Assembly (NCBI RefSeq): GCF_047511655.1
Contig: NC_133390.1
Location: 157,973,583-158,037,582, forward strand
Reading direction: 5' to 3'
Length of the DNA stretch: 64,000 nucleotides
DNA from: Castor canadensis
Lineage: Eukaryota; Chordata; Mammalia; Rodentia; Castoridae
Shown: positions 1 through 11,639 of the stretch, piece after piece
Numbering within the stretch: position 1 is the first letter of the stretch
Layout of the letters: the number at the start of each line of letters is the position of its first letter
The notes under the pieces: model-generated
Database searches by the model: none
The model's input: only the letters and a program-made list of their open reading frames with translations
What the model was told of the DNA's origin: nothing
Program-made: the position numbers and the translations under genes

Positions 1-299
1 GCGTTGCTCTGGCTCTCGGTCTTTCGAGGCCTCCACAGCCTTCTACACCTGCTTCTCGTCCCTCTTCCCAGGACATCACCACCCTCTCGCCCGCCCCGCC
101 TTCAGCTTCATGCTGGTGTAAGCGACAATCTTCCCTCCACTAGCCCCGCCCCCACTCGGTCCCTCATCCCTGCTAGGCCCCGCCCTGCCCCGCCTTCCTC
201 CTCGCCCCGCCGAAGCTCTGGACCTTTCCAAAGCCAGGCTCAAGGGGTGGGGGAAAGCCTGGGCAGCCGGACTGTGTGAGGGAGGCGCTGACTTCTCTT

Positions 300-690
300 A
301 CTCATGTCACTGTGTCCCTCCCGGGACGACAGTGGCTAGAGGGAGGGATAGCCCGAGGCTAGCGGGGGGGAGAGCCAAGCGGAGGGAGGGAGGCCGCTCC
401 GGGCGCACCCCTCCCCGTGCGTCAGAGTGGTGCCGGCTGAGGGAAGGACTCGCGGCTGCTGGGCTCGCGCCTCTGTCAGTGCAACGGGGCGCGCGAGCTG
501 TGCGGGCGCAGGGCCGAGAGAAGCTGAGGAGGCGACAGCGGTGGCGACTCTCGCGCGTGTGCTCACCCTCCTCACGCCGCAGCCGGGGCTGCCCCCTTCT
601 TCCCGCCTTCCCTCCCTCTCTTCCGTCCTTGAGTGCGGCGGCACCGCCTCCTTCCGCGCCGCGCGGCTTCCTCTAGACCTTTCGGCGCGG
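300..690 (+). other. Putative non-coding first exon (3' end at splice donor)
   Basis: A textbook 5' splice site, CGG|GTGAGT, sits at 690/691 inside the CpG island and is followed by G-rich sequence typical of the start of a first intron. The upstream GC-rich stretch has no convincing start codon with a coding-like frame running into the donor, so the exon is probably 5' untranslated. The left limit (about 300) is only a guess, because the transcription start cannot be read from sequence. The gene is not recognised. Confidence 0.5.
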
Positions 691-1084
691 GTGAGTGGGG
701 GCTCGGGCGTCTCCTTAGGGGTGCGTGGGGGCGCGGTGTTCCTTGTTCCTTTATGTCTCCCACCTCTTCAGGCGGGCCGCTGCCTATTTTTAGAAACTCT
801 TTTTGGCCATTCTGGGAGTCCTGGGAGCCCGAGTAACTCTAGGCCCCCACCCTCTCTTTCCCCCTCCCGGTTCCGCCATCCAGGGTCGCCGGCCCACCCA
901 TGTCCGCTCCCGGTCGCCTGGAGTCCGCTGGCCGCCTCCTTCCAGCGGGCCGGGCTACGGCCAGGAGTTGGCGGGGTGGGCCCGCGCCCGCTCGGAAGTT
1001 GGAGTCTTTTGTGCTCGCGCCCCGCCCCGCCCCGCCCCGCCAGAGGAGGAGGGAGGGGAGCGGAGGCCGCGCCGGGGAGGCCTC

Positions 1085-1125
1085 GGGCGGGCTCGGCCCT
1101 GGCTCTGGCTTTGGCTCTGGCTCTG
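1085..1125. repeat. Short CTCTGG/CTTTGG tandem repeat
   Basis: About five imperfect copies of the hexamer ggctct/ggcttt lie just downstream of the GC-box run in the CpG island. They give a local Leu-Ala-Leu or Gly-Ser type repeat in the spurious open frames. Confidence 0.6.
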
Positions 1126-1424
1126 GTCCCGGCCCCAGGCTTCTTCCGACTCTCCCGCCCGGGCTGAATCTTCCGGCTCCCTTAGGCGCGCAAAACTGGT
1201 CTTGCCTCGTTTCCCACGGGTCTGAGCACTTCGGCTCCCACCTCTGCACATCCTGGACACGGAGAAGATCTATAGGCCCTCCAAGCTGGGGCCGTATCCC
1301 GCTCTTCATCCAGTTCCCCTTGACGGCCGAGCCTCAGTGCTAGGTGAAATGGAGTAAAGAGGGGAAGCAGCCTTGCAGGGTGTTCTTGGATTCAGGGAGG
1401 GAACTGATGTGTGAGAAGCATTTA

Positions 1425-1605
1425 ATACCAACAGGTAACATTTAATGCGACTGACTGAGGAACTTCATAACCCTGTGTCGTTTAATGCTCACAACGGCCT
1501 TTTAGAGTTGTCTCCACTTGTAGAAGCAGAAATCAAGATGCAGAAAGATTAAATAATTTGCTCCAACTCAGTAGCTGTAGAAGTGCAAAGCAGTGGTGCT
1601 AGTAC
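1425..1605 (+). repeat. MIR SINE fragment
   Basis: The order of degenerate MIR landmarks is visible: a start-like segment, the 'ctcacaacggcctt' segment, the 'gcagaaatcaagatgcagaaag' region matching the MIR 'gaggaaactgaggca' core, then the 'agtagctgtagaagtg' segment. It is heavily diverged, as expected for this pan-mammalian family. Confidence 0.6.
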
Positions 1606-2884
1606 CTCATTTCCTGGTGTGAGCTTGTGTCATCTCTTGGTGCAGAGGGTATTTTGATTTAGCGCTGGGTCACTCCGCTAACTTAGAAGCGTAACTCCTG
1701 GGTCATTATCTGCTGTACTATTGGTGAAATCCCATTCTCTCAAGAGCTCCGAGGGAAAGGAAATTGGGATGAATTTCTTGCTGGTGTTGCAGCAAGAAGT
1801 TGATGGATGCAGGGGACTCCGGATCTCAAACACAATCTGAAGTTCTGTGGTGTTTGGCTTAAGGAACCCTTAAGTCTTTATTTTGTTTATTGCGTGTTCT
1901 CTGTGATGCTACTTGGGAGAAGGGGGTGGATGTGGGTGTAGCTCAAGTCATTTGCTTCATCTCCCTGCCTTCAAATAGAATTTTTACTTCTCCTGTTTTT
2001 CAGATAAGTTCCAGAGGAGTTAAAGTGAACTAAAATTAACTTTGGCTAGTGTTCCACTTTTCCATTGTGTTTGATCTTGGTGGTGGAGAGCATCTAAAAA
2101 TCGGATTGAGGTGTTCTGCCAGGTCTTGAGGAGTCTCCTGGTGTTGCATGGTTTCTTTGGAGGTGGTAGGTTTGTTGTGGTCCACCTCTCCCCTCACTCC
2201 CAAGATTTATACATTTTGGAGTGGTGGTGTATAGGAGATTGAAGAGGCCGTACAAATCATCTGGTCCATCTTTCATATCTGCCTTTCCCCTTTTTCCTGT
2301 TACTGAACCTCAGGAAGGGGGAAGGTAAGTTATCTTAACTTCATAGACTGCCCTAGTGACAGACAGAACTAAGAGTTTCCAGTCTTCTTCCTCTCAGTTC
2401 AGTAATTTTTTATTTCTCCCATTTCTTCCTCCTCTTAAAGGGGCACCAAATCACTTATTCAGGGCTTAAGATCAGGAATCCTGAATAATTGGAAATCTCA
2501 AGGAACATGGGTATTTCAAGCTCCCTTCTGTGCCTCATGTTTAACATTAAAAGGAGACCAGGTTTTGTACACAAGTATACCAGTCTTTGTAAGTTGTCAC
2601 TTTTGTATTATTTGTGGTTTACATTACTTTTCTGTAACCATTATCTGATTTCTAATCTAGTTGTATGAGGGAGTTTGCAGAGTTTGGTTTATGTCTCCTT
2701 TTTACTGTCAGGCAGTGGAGACAGCAAGGTTAGGGCACTTGCCTTAAATTACAGAATTAACAGGTGTTGAGTACAGAACACCTCACTGGTAGAGGACTGA
2801 GCAACTCATTGTGGTCCCTGATCCTGTTTCCTTATGTGTAAACTTTCAGTGTTATGGGGAGTATGAGAGGAAAATGACTATGAA
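1606..2884. other. Intron-like stretch, nothing recognised
   Basis: Unique-looking AT-rich sequence with short polypyrimidine tracts. There are no long open frames with coding character and no clear repeat. Confidence 0.4.
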
Positions 2885-3150
2885 AGTGCTTTGTTGTACT
2901 AATAATAGTTAATGTTTATTAAGTTCTTAACATGTACCACTAGTCACTGAACTGAGGACTTAAAGTGGAGTGTATCATTTAATTCTTAGAGCAACCTATG
3001 AAGTAGGTTATATTACATTCCCACTTTACAGAAGATAAAACAGGCCTAGAAATGTTACATGACTTGCTCAAGGCCATGTAATCCGTAAGTGGTGGAGCCG
3101 GGATTCAAACTGCAGACAGTATAACTTTAAAACTGGCATGCTTTAAAAAC
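2885..3150 (+). repeat. MIR SINE, near full length
   Basis: The MIR landmarks appear in order: 'taatgtttattaagttctta', 'acatgtaccactagtcact', 'catttaattcttagagcaac', 'cccactttacagaagataaa', 'acttgctcaaggccatgtaa', 'gtggtggagccgggattcaa'. It is one of the best-preserved MIRs in the window. Confidence 0.85.
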
Positions 3151-3159
3151 ATTTTTTAC

Positions 3160-3385
3160 CTTCCCCAACTCAAATTACACTCATTAAACAGTAACCCCTG
3201 CTCTCTTTTCCTAACCCATGGCAGCCACCATTCTCCTTTCTGTCTGAACTTGACTACTGTAGGACCCTCACATAAGTGAAATCATACAATATTTGCCCTT
3301 TTGTGGCTGGCAAAGCTGGCATTTTTTATTGCCTTACTCTCAGTAAGGCAGTGCTCAGTGAATGCAGAATGATTATTTGCAGCAG
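3160..3385 (-). repeat. Old L1 3' UTR-like fragment, antisense
   Basis: The segment around 'agtgaaatcatacaatattt' and 'cttttgtggctggcaaagc' resembles the antisense of the 3' portion of ancient mammalian L1 elements. Boundaries are approximate. Confidence 0.45.
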
Positions 3386-3450
3386 GGTGTGGTGTGAAGC
3401 CCCAGAGCAGGAATCTTGGCCTGGTATCTCTGGTAAAACTTTCTCTGCCT

Positions 3451-3466
3451 CCCCCCCCCCCCCCCC
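3451..3466. repeat. Poly-C tract (C16)
   Basis: Sixteen uninterrupted C residues. Such a run is prone to length variation and to sequencing or assembly error. Confidence 0.9.
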
Positions 3467-3469
3467 GGC

Positions 3470-4200
3470 TCTTCTGAGGATGAAGTTGCTGTTGCTGAGG
3501 CCGTTTCTGGATTTGTATCTTCAGACCTCCTACCCTTGAAATAGAACTCAGATGTCTCTCTCTCCACCCTTGTATTATTTGCCCCTGCTTTTCTGGCCAT
3601 CCAGGGTTTGGCCATATGGAGCTGCAGTGATCAGGAATAACAGTGCTGTGACAGCAGCTTGGATCAAAACTTCTCAGAGACCAAATAAGTGGATTACTTT
3701 TATTACATTCTCTTTATGGCTCCATTTTTTCATAAAGGCACACAGAAGGGATTAACATTTGAGTTCTTAGAGGGTATTTATGGATCCTCTCTGCTGCAAG
3801 GGGTTAGGGTGAAGTTAGATGTTGGCATTTAGCCTTTCAGAATTTCCTTTGATTTGACTGTTTCTGTGTCTGTTATTGGAGTGGGTTGTTTATGTTTATG
3901 AAAGGTGGTTGGAATTTTGTCCTGATGCCAACAGGGGGTTGGGGAATAGGATAGCCAACACAATCATATGTCTGATCATGTTATGATCTCTCTAAAAACC
4001 AGATGGCTCACATTACCTACCTATTAAAGTTCAAAGTGTTGAGTTGTTTATTGGATAAAGTCTTGTGCTTAAAGTCATTTTAAACCAGCTATCTGGCCAA
4101 CATTTGAATTGACTACTTGTTGAGACTGTGTTTTATTGGACACCTCATTCATTGTTAGAAAGTTTGCTGAATATTAGCTGTTCTGTTTCACTATTACTAT
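3470..4200. other. Intron-like stretch, nothing recognised
   Basis: Unique-looking sequence without coding character or a repeat I can name. Confidence 0.4.
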
Positions 4201-4400
4201 TTTTGGCAGTACTGGAGTTTGAACTCAACCTTGTGCTTGCTAAGCAGGTGGTCTGCCACTTGAACAATGCCCCCAGCACTTTTTGCTTTAGTTATTTTTT
4301 GCATGGGGTCTTGTGTTTTTCCCCTGGGGTGGACCTGGATGTCCTGATCTCTGCCTTCTGAGTAGGTGGGATTATAGGTATGAGCTACTGTACTGGGCAG
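4201..4400 (-). repeat. Composite rodent SINE (tRNA-like plus B1-like halves), antisense
   Basis: Starts with 'ggcagtactggagtttgaac', the antisense of the tRNA-like half common in this genome, and ends with the 'tgggattataggtatgagct' B1-like half. It is diverged from younger copies in the window. Confidence 0.8.
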
Positions 4401-4503
4401 TTTTGTTTTGTTTTTTTGAAATAAGGTCTTGCTGTGTAGCCTAGTCTGGAATGGAACTTGGGATCCTTCTGCCTCAGCCTGGGATTATAGTTGTGTACCA
4501 CCA
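4401..4503 (-). repeat. B1-like SINE, antisense
   Basis: A T-rich left end is followed by 'ataaggtcttgctgtgtagc', 'ctcagcctgggattatag' and 'tgtaccacca', the antisense of a 7SL-derived B1-type SINE. It abuts the previous SINE. Confidence 0.75.
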
Positions 4504-4539
4504 ATTTTAAGGCATTTACCAGATATGGTATAAGCTTGG

Positions 4540-4822
4540 GTTCAGCTGTCTAATGGGGAAGACAGGTAAGGAAACACATGAGAAGTGTTATGACAAGGAT
4601 AAACACCATCAGAGCACAGAGGAATGGTATCTAATTCAGCATTCGGGGACCAGGAAAGCTTCCTTTTTGGAGAGTTGTCTAAACATAAACTTTGTGGGGA
4701 AAAAAAATAGAGATAAACCAGAAAAAAGGAGAAATTTGGGAGGGCAGGGAAGAGGCAGAAGTAAGTCTGTTCTAAGCAGAAGGAACCACAATTCCAAAGA
4801 TGGTGATAATAACAAATGAGAC
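4540..4822 (+). repeat. Ancient dispersed mammalian repeat fragment
   Basis: The purine-rich wording ('gaagtgttatgacaaggata', 'ccaggaaagcttcctttttg', 'agcagaaggaaccacaattc') is that of an old repeat found across mammals; I cannot assign its family. A similar fragment lies at 5030-5500. An 88-codon open frame here is attributed to the repeat, not to a gene. Confidence 0.4.
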
Positions 4823-4824
4823 TT

Positions 4825-4950
4825 TTGGCCATGTATTATACCAGGTACTATTCTAAGCATTTAATATGTGTTAACTCATTTCTTTCCATAAGCACCCTGA
4901 GAGGTAGCTACAGTTAGCATTCCCATCCTGTAGGTGAGGAAAACAGGCCC
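4825..4950 (+). repeat. MIR SINE fragment
   Basis: Contains 'ataccaggtactattctaag', 'tgttaactcatttctttcca' and 'ttcccatcctgtaggtgagg', the central MIR landmarks. Confidence 0.75.
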
Positions 4951-5029
4951 AGATGGGTTGATTCCTGAGTGAAAAAAGAATAAAACAAGAAACAAACAAA
5001 CAAAAGATTCCTGAGTAAAGCATAAAGTA

Positions 5030-5500
5030 CCAGGTGAGTGGTTGTGGTGAGAGAGGTGACTGGCAAGGTCGGCAGAATAGAAGCCAAGTCACAAAAAGTC
5101 TTGGTGCCCATGCAGAGGACTTTGGGCCTCATCCTGAGGCGAACATGCCTTGATCTGTGTATCTTGGAAGGTATCTGGCAACCTGTTTGGGGAGGGGACT
5201 GAGCTAGAACACTGTGGGCAGAGACTAATTAGATGAGATCGGGTTTGTTCAGGGTGGTATGGCTGTAGACAGGCAGAGACTAATTAGGCTGGTGCAGTAT
5301 CACAGGCCTAAGGTGCTGGCCTTTTAGATGAAGGTAGCCATAAGAGTGTATATGTGGGAAAGGTGAAATTGAGTGATGAGAAAATCAAAGACTGCTATTG
5401 AGAAGGGTGAGGAAGGAATCAGGATGACATCTGGTTTTTTATCAGGTGCAATTGTATGTATGGAAGTCCTATTTACTGAGATGGGGGACTCAGGAAAAGG
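5030..5500 (+). repeat. Ancient dispersed mammalian repeat fragment
   Basis: The run from 'aagccaagtcacaaaaagtc' through 'gctggtgcagtatcacaggc' to 'tatttactgagatgggggac' has the phrasing of the same old repeat as 4540-4822, further along its length. The family is not named with confidence. Confidence 0.4.
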
Positions 5501-5683
5501 AGTAAATAAGGGGGGGTGAGTTTCTCATGCCAGTTTCCCTTAACATCTACTTTCATTTATCTTGAGTTATAGATCCTAGTTCCCTGTGTCAGAGCTGAGG
5601 GTAGGTGAGTAAGGGAGAGTATGGCAACAAAAAAACCTATTATCTATGGCTAAATTGGATGATACAAATATTAGTTTTTGGGG

Positions 5684-5774
5684 TTTTTTTTTTTTTTTTT
5701 TTTTGTGGTACTGGGGTTTGAACTCAGGGCCTCATGCTTGCTCGGCAAGTGCTCTACCTCTTGAGCCACACCTA
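5684..5774 (-). repeat. tRNA-like SINE, antisense
   Basis: A poly-T left end is followed by 'gtggtactggggtttgaact' and 'gctctacctcttgagccaca'. Near-identical flanks tagttttt-ggg and tagtttt-ggg suggest the target-site duplication. Confidence 0.85.
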
Positions 5775-5785
5775 CTAGTTTTGGG

Positions 5786-7110
5786 AAGGAGGAAATATTT
5801 GATACTAGACATCTAAGCTCTGCACAGCTCCCAAAGACTGCCTATGCTAAGCCAAGAAGCTTACTCCGCACAGCGTCTTATAACACACTCCATGTACCAG
5901 TGTGTCCCTCTGTGTTTTAAGTTGCCTCTCTGCTAGGGACTGGGAGAACAAAGATGAGTAAACTGTAGGCTGAGGAGCTCCCATTTCAGAAGGGCAGCGA
6001 TTTCAGTAGCTTAGCTATATCTATGGAGTGGGATGAGGATGGTGGGATTGAGCAGGGCAGGACAGGACAGGACAGGTTGAGGAGGGATCAGGGGGTGTTT
6101 TTATTAGGGATAGGAGTCAGGAGACCTGCTCTATACTCAGTCTTTTCATCAGGTGGCAAATATCCAGGTGTATTCATATGAACAATGGAGGGAAATAATG
6201 ACTAGATGACCCCCAAGGTCCCTTCTAGCAATAACATTTTATGAATCTGGATGATTAGATGATACATCTCTAGGAGCAGTATCTACTGCCTCCTTCTTAG
6301 GCAATGATAGGAGGTAGGGGGTGGAGATATAGCAAGAGTTTTTACATGAGTTTTCTATAAAAACCTGATATCATTTGATTTTAGTTTCATGTATAAAATG
6401 TGTAACCGAAGGGGAAAAAATGACAGCAGTAATGTCAGCCTGCTGTCCCTTGGGTACTGTAAAGTAGGTTTCAGACTTGTGCTCAGGGTGCAGCTTATAG
6501 ACTCTTAGGACTTGAGAGATGGGACAGTCAAAAATTAGAAGTTTACTGAGGAAGTCTGAGGATCATTTTTTCTGGTCCCTGCTACTAAGTACGTGGGTTT
6601 GACCAAGTCTCTTTCCCTCTCTGGCCCTTTTTCTTCATAAAATAATCTGGGAGGTCCCTGAAATTCTATAAGGGCTCAGAGTGGGGTGGGAAGTAGGGAC
6701 AGACAAGATTGGAGGTTCTTTTCTACTCACCTCTCCCTCTCCCTCTTAAATGAATAAATGGAAACAGATCTTCCCAAGTATCATTGCTAGTTATTTTTTC
6801 TGTTTTCAGACCTTTCCTTTTTCTCCAGTGTTATCTTGTCATTTCATAATGTCATCATAGTAATAAATGTGCTTTACCTCCTGGGAGGAAAAGAGGAAGA
6901 TGGTATATTATTCCTGGTCTCTAGTCTCTATTTCTAGAAGAGCCATTGGAACTGTCTACTATCCCCTGCCTTTGATAATGGGATGGGAAAGGGGGCCGGA
7001 ATACTTAGGTTTCCTAGAGGGCACATATATTGGTTAACAGACTAACGTACAAATCTGTCTCTCTTCCCAGCACGCCCAGTGAGTTCCACTGGGGAAAAAA
7101 TATTCATTGG
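5786..7110. other. Intron-like stretch with a possible antisense MIR
   Basis: Mostly unique sequence. A short (ggaca)n tract lies at 6056-6076, and a degraded antisense MIR is likely near 6560-6680 ('ttgaccaagtctctttccct'). Nothing coding was seen. Confidence 0.4.
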
Positions 7111-7111
7111 G

Positions 7112-7198
7112 CTTTTCTTTTTTGGCAGTACTGGGGTTTGAACTCAACTTCACGCTTGCTAGGCAGATGCTCTGTTGCTTGAGCCATGCTTTCAGCCC
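7112..7198 (-). repeat. tRNA-like SINE, antisense
   Basis: 'ggcagtactggggtttgaac' through 'gcttgagccatgctttcagc' is the same tRNA-like family. Confidence 0.8.
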
Positions 7199-7199
7199 T

Positions 7200-9070
7200 T
7201 CAAAGGACATTTGATGATTGCCAAACTCAACATTAATTGTAATTACCTAGCACTCTATGGGATCTTAGTCGTCTTGTCTGTAAAATAAGGGGGCTAGAAT
7301 AGATAATCTTAAATGATATTTCTACTTCTTAGCAGTCTGAATCTCTGGTTTTTTGGAAATGACAGGAATTCATGTCTGGAAGGAGAAAAGGTTTTACTAG
7401 AGCATTGAGGGTATCTCAGAGTTAAATTCGGCTTTATGGAAAATACCTTTCAGTGTATAAACAGATGGATATTGCTTTTTAGAGTGGACCGATTGCTGAG
7501 AAATTGCTTGTGAGATGAATTTATCAAATTGTCTGCTGAGTTCCATTATAAACTTGGAGTCATAGTCCCATGGGACAAACTTGGGATTCGAAGACTATAA
7601 AGAATTATATTTAAATACATAGCAAATCATTTAAAAATCACACAATAAAGGGAAAATAAAAATACTGTAAGTTTCTCACTTAGTGGTAGGACTAGAAAAA
7701 CAAACCAGAAACTTGAATTTCCTCAGCGCCTTATAAGATGTATTCTTACTGAAGTTACCTAGTCCTTGAAATGCCATCTGTAGACACTAAATAGTTCTGT
7801 TTATTTGTCAAGCTAAGAATCATTGCTTTAGTCCAGGTAAGTATTCTCTTTTAGAAGGACAACTTTAGAAGCTTAATATTTTTTGGCCAGGTTTTCTTTA
7901 TTCTGGAAGCATTTATCTGGTATTTTGCTATCTCCTGTTTATTTGTTAAGGATTTTAGTAAGCTTAGTTAAAGGTGCTGTTTGCATGGTTTCTCTAGATT
8001 TATTTGTCTTGTTTCCTTTGTAATTCTTTGTGCTAGTAAAAGTCAGTCCAGCAGTAGATTTAAAAGGGTCATTTTGGTAACTCATCATTTCTGTTGGTCT
8101 GGGTTTTCTTTGTATAAGGTATGATCGTGCTATACTGAGAAGTCAAATGTAGGCTTCCTCAGATCACTTTAAGCCTTTTGAATTTTTTTCTCACAGGTAG
8201 CGATAAACTGGCTCTGAGGAATGGTGCTCTCAATATCATAATGAGGGCTGTGTGCAAGAATGGCTTTTCTTCAGACCTTAAAGACTCACCCTAAATTGAT
8301 GTTTACACCAATAAAAATGAACCCTTACTACAAATAGAGTCTTGAATAGAGTTACCAACCTGAATAGGTTACCTCACTGCTGTAACCTGATTATTTATGC
8401 CTGGAAATCCAACAGCTTTCCATCCTTAAGCTCAACCAATCATTCTAGTAATTTGTAATACCTACTATGTGTTTTCCCTGTGGAGAACATAAAAACCAAG
8501 CAAGACATAATTCCTGCCCAAAATTGCTTTTCAGTATTGAGAGGAAAGCAAATGAGTAAAGCAAATCCTAGCCCTTTTCTACCTTTGCTGTCCTGGCTCA
8601 GACATTTGGGTTGTGAGTTCAGACTAGAAATAGCTTAATTGATGAGTTAGGCAAGAACATTTGTATGATTATCAGACTTCTAATATATAGATTTGTTTCT
8701 GGCATTTTCTTCCACTCTCCCGTCCGTCTGCTATCCAGATATTTATCTTCTGTTGTTAAGGTGTCCATCCCTCAGTGTGTAAAGTCAAGAACATTAGGGT
8801 AGGGGAGAGCATTGTCCTTCAGGTTTAAGTGTCCAGACATCTGCCTGGTGCCTTCTCTATTCTACTCACATCAGATTTCTGTCTGGCTTCCAGAAAGATT
8901 TGGTATTGTCTAGTTGCTTATTAATGAAGAAAATTACGTTTCATATTGAATTATTTTATTCTTTGGTATAATACAGATCTACTTTGTTAACATGCAGTAT
9001 TATGTGAGGTGTGGTTTTTGGCATTTGATTGATCTGTGACTTATTAATTGTGATTAAATTGTGGTTCTCA
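7200..9070. other. Intron-like stretch, nothing recognised
   Basis: Nearly 1.9 kb of AT-rich unique sequence with no open frame of coding character and no clear repeat. Confidence 0.4.
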
Positions 9071-9074
9071 AAGC

Positions 9075-9135
9075 CCATGGAGCCTCATGTTTGCTAGGCA
9101 GGTGCTCTACCACCTGAGCAACCCATTCAGCTCAA
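9075..9135 (-). repeat. tRNA-like SINE fragment, antisense
   Basis: 'gcctcatgtttgctaggcag' and 'gctctaccacctgagcaacc' match the middle of the tRNA-like SINE. The left end is missing. Confidence 0.7.
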
Positions 9136-9272
9136 GGCTGCCCTAATCTTGAAGGGCTCTTCTCTCAGTCCTCAAAAGAGAACTGTTATTTGGGATGGTG
9201 TGTTATGTTCATGGGTTCAGCATTGCTTGTGGGATCTAATAGAAGAAGTATCAATTGTTCAGGGTTGGGGAC

Positions 9273-9415
9273 AGTTTTTTTTTTTTTTTTAAATGTTTAA
9301 CATCTTTATTTTACTTTATTTTTTTTTATTATTCATATGTGCATACAAGGCTTGGGTCATTTCTCCTCCCTGCCCCCACCCCTTCCCTTACCACCCAGTA
9401 AGGGAGGGGACAATT
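9273..9415 (-). repeat. LINE 3'-end-like fragment, antisense
   Basis: A poly-T run is followed by AT-rich sequence, 'tcatatgtgcatacaaggct' and a C-rich 'tgcccccaccccttccc' end. This looks like the antisense 3' end of a lineage-specific L1. Assignment is from style only. Confidence 0.45.
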
Positions 9416-9926
9416 TTGAAATCAGTTGGCCCAACTTTTTGAACCCCACTGAGTGCCTTACTTGGTGTCAGGAAGGATATAAATGTTAGGCACACTCTGG
9501 TCTGCAGGGGGAGATAAGATAATAACATCATGAAGATGTAGCTGTTGATAAGGCATTTGGGTATAGAGCTTGGTTCAGGTGACTAAGGTCTACTTTTGTT
9601 CCCTGGCTTTAATAAGGCCAGGTAAACTGGAGAAGTTGTTCTCTCTCTCTAAACCTCCATTTCCTCTTTCCTCATCTGTAACGTAGGGTTAATACTCTGT
9701 TTTGCTTTCCTCACAATAATGTTGTAAGGGGCAAATTAGATAATGTTAGTAAGTACATCAGAAAGCCAGGTATGAGGCATTTTATAGTGAAGAATCCTTG
9801 AATCATTTGGCAGAGGTAATGGGTAAGTAGCAGGTGTTTCCTTAGAAGGGGAGATCTCTTTGTTCTGTAGTGGTCAGGAAAAGTGATCTGAGTTAGTCTC
9901 TAGGATTGGGGGAGTAACATGAGTAT

Positions 9927-10029
9927 CTTTTTTCTTTTCTTTTGAGGCAGGGCTCACTATGTAGTCTAACCTCATGCCTCAACTTCTCTAGTGCTAGGAT
10001 TATAAGCATGTTCCAGTACATACCCTCAG
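9927..10029 (-). repeat. B1-like SINE with 9-base target-site duplication
   Basis: A T-rich end is followed by 'gaggcagggctcactatgta' and 'gtgctaggattataagcatg', an antisense B1-like SINE. It is flanked by perfect copies of catgagtat at 9918-9926 and 10030-10038, which shows an independent insertion. Confidence 0.85.
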
Positions 10030-10039
10030 CATGAGTATT

Positions 10040-11088
10040 TGAGCTGGGTAGGCCTTGTAACATAAGGGTAGTGACCAAATATTGTATAAGACCATTGTAA
10101 TTTCTAATACTTTGTCTGATTATGCTTATAAATGATTAAATGCCAATATTTCTGTTTCTGTACTGTATCTCTCATACTATCTAGAAGTAATACCTAGATA
10201 TTTTTCTCAGTTGATGTACTTCCTTTGCCCTTTTCCAGGAACTCACTGGAGATTTAGGCTGCAGAGATAGAAAATGTTTTATGTAATGGGAACATCTTGA
10301 ACAGAGACACAGATGAGTGACCAGACAGTAGCATCCCTATTCCTGCTAATGAGCAGGGGGGAAGGAAGTGTCCCATACTTTGCAGGAAGTATATTCTCCC
10401 AGAGAAGGCAGAAAAGATCATAGTGTTCTGAAGTCAATTTGTATTTAAATGATAGAAGGATGAGAATAACAGTTTTGTCTACAATTACATCATTTTAGGG
10501 AAGAATTAATCCAGCAAACAGTTGTACTTGAAGTGTATAGGAACAAAATTTGTCTTAAAATGGAGGATGAGGGAAGGAAATACCAAAACCAAAAGAGTTT
10601 GGTCTCTCAGAGCTTGCCTGTATTTGCTAAGGGAAAATTGTCAGCTTTTATCCTGCCCAGTGGACCCTCCCTAAGTGTTTATTTTCTGTAGTTGTACCGA
10701 ATCACTTTGAAGGCTAGCATGAACATTGATCATGTCTTAGAGTCTTTCCTCTTTGTTCTGTCTGCAAATATTAGAAAATGTACCTTAAATTACCTAGTTG
10801 GGGGAAATAAAGTGACCCTGGGAGCAGCCCTTTTATGTTAAATATTAGTCAGCTCCTGATCCCGTGTTAGGTCCTGGGGTGTTTGTTAAAAGAGACTGGG
10901 GGTGCTAGAGCTGCCACTGGAGACATGGACTAGAGGGTGTATAGGCTCCTTGTCAAGTTGAATGCTTGATTAAAAATCTGATCTGGGCTCTAACCCTAAT
11001 TGTCTTATTTATTATTAATATCTACACTGAATCAGGAGCCCTCTTTGTAAAGAAATAATACTTTGCACATTGTGCTCATGCTAACAGA
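10040..11088. other. Intron-like stretch with a weak cryptic-exon candidate
   Basis: Unique sequence. A polypyrimidine tract and acceptor-like 'cccttttccag' end at 10239 and precede a purine-rich segment, but no good donor with coding potential follows. Nothing firm is called. Confidence 0.35.
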
Positions 11089-11170
11089 GCTAATATTTAC
11101 TGAAGGTTATTATGTGCTCTACACATATATGATTTTATTTAATTCTCACCTTAACCCTAAAAAGTAGGTT
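11089..11170 (+). repeat. MIR SINE fragment
   Basis: 'gctaatatttactgaaggtt', 'tatgtgctctacacatatat' and 'tttaattctcaccttaaccc' are MIR 5' landmarks. Confidence 0.65.
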
Positions 11171-11204
11171 CTGTTGGTCCTTTTATGTGCCTTTTCCTAT
11201 AAAC

Positions 11205-11242
11205 AGTGTGGTGTGTGTGTGTGTGGGTGTGGGGGGGTGTTC
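11205..11242. repeat. GT-rich microsatellite
   Basis: A run of alternating g/t grades into a G-rich stretch (gtgggtgtgggggggtgt). Confidence 0.8.
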
Positions 11243-11527
11243 CCTGCTCATAAATCTAGCGTGGGAGACTTGATAAATAAAAATCAAAGTTTTTCCGGCA
11301 ATAAACTTTTTCTTCCTTGGATTGAGTCACTATTTCAAGGACAGCTAGTCTTTTTTCCTCTTCTTTTTGGCAGAGGTATTATTACTTTTATGGAAATGCT
11401 GAAGGAGTCTTGTGATGGAGTGAAACAAGGAATGCCATCCTATTTCAAGAGAGAGCAAACATTTTGACATTAGTAATGTTCCCTCCCATAGGCATCTGAT
11501 TTTAATGGAGGCAATTTTCCTCTGTTT

Positions 11528-11622
11528 TTTTGTTTGTTTTTGTTGTTGACGGTACTGGGTTTGAACTCAGGACCTCACACTTGCTAGGCAAGAGTTTTAC
11601 CACTTGAGCCAATCTGCCAGCC
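11528..11622 (-). repeat. tRNA-like SINE, antisense
   Basis: A T-rich end leads into 'ggtactgggtttgaactcag' and 'accacttgagccaatctgcc'. Confidence 0.8.
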
Positions 11623-11639
11623 TAGTTTTGCTCTTTTTC

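Larger units (their letters stand above)
1..1250 (+). promoter_or_regulatory. CpG island promoter region
   Basis: The first 1.2 kb is very GC- and CpG-rich, unlike the AT-rich remainder. GC-box (Sp1-type) cores lie near 89-100, 143-153, 178-212 and as a tandem run at 1020-1041. No TATA box is evident. This is the usual make-up of a mammalian broad CpG-island promoter with dispersed starts. The strong splice donor at 690/691 points to transcription on the + strand; divergent transcription to the left cannot be excluded. The host gene is not recognised. Long open frames here come from GC richness and are not called as genes. Confidence 0.85.

Noticed and set aside
427..1167. 246-codon open frame in the CpG island
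   Set aside because: It is low-complexity (Leu/Ala/Pro/Arg), crosses the splice donor at 690, and overlaps equally long frames on both strands. This is typical of GC-rich DNA without stops.
839..1309. 156-codon minus-strand open frame
   Set aside because: Same cause: the antisense of a GC-rich island, with no recognisable domain.
10228..10380. Internal exon after the acceptor-like 'ccttttccag'
   Set aside because: No matching strong donor, no open frame of coding quality, and no recognisable protein.
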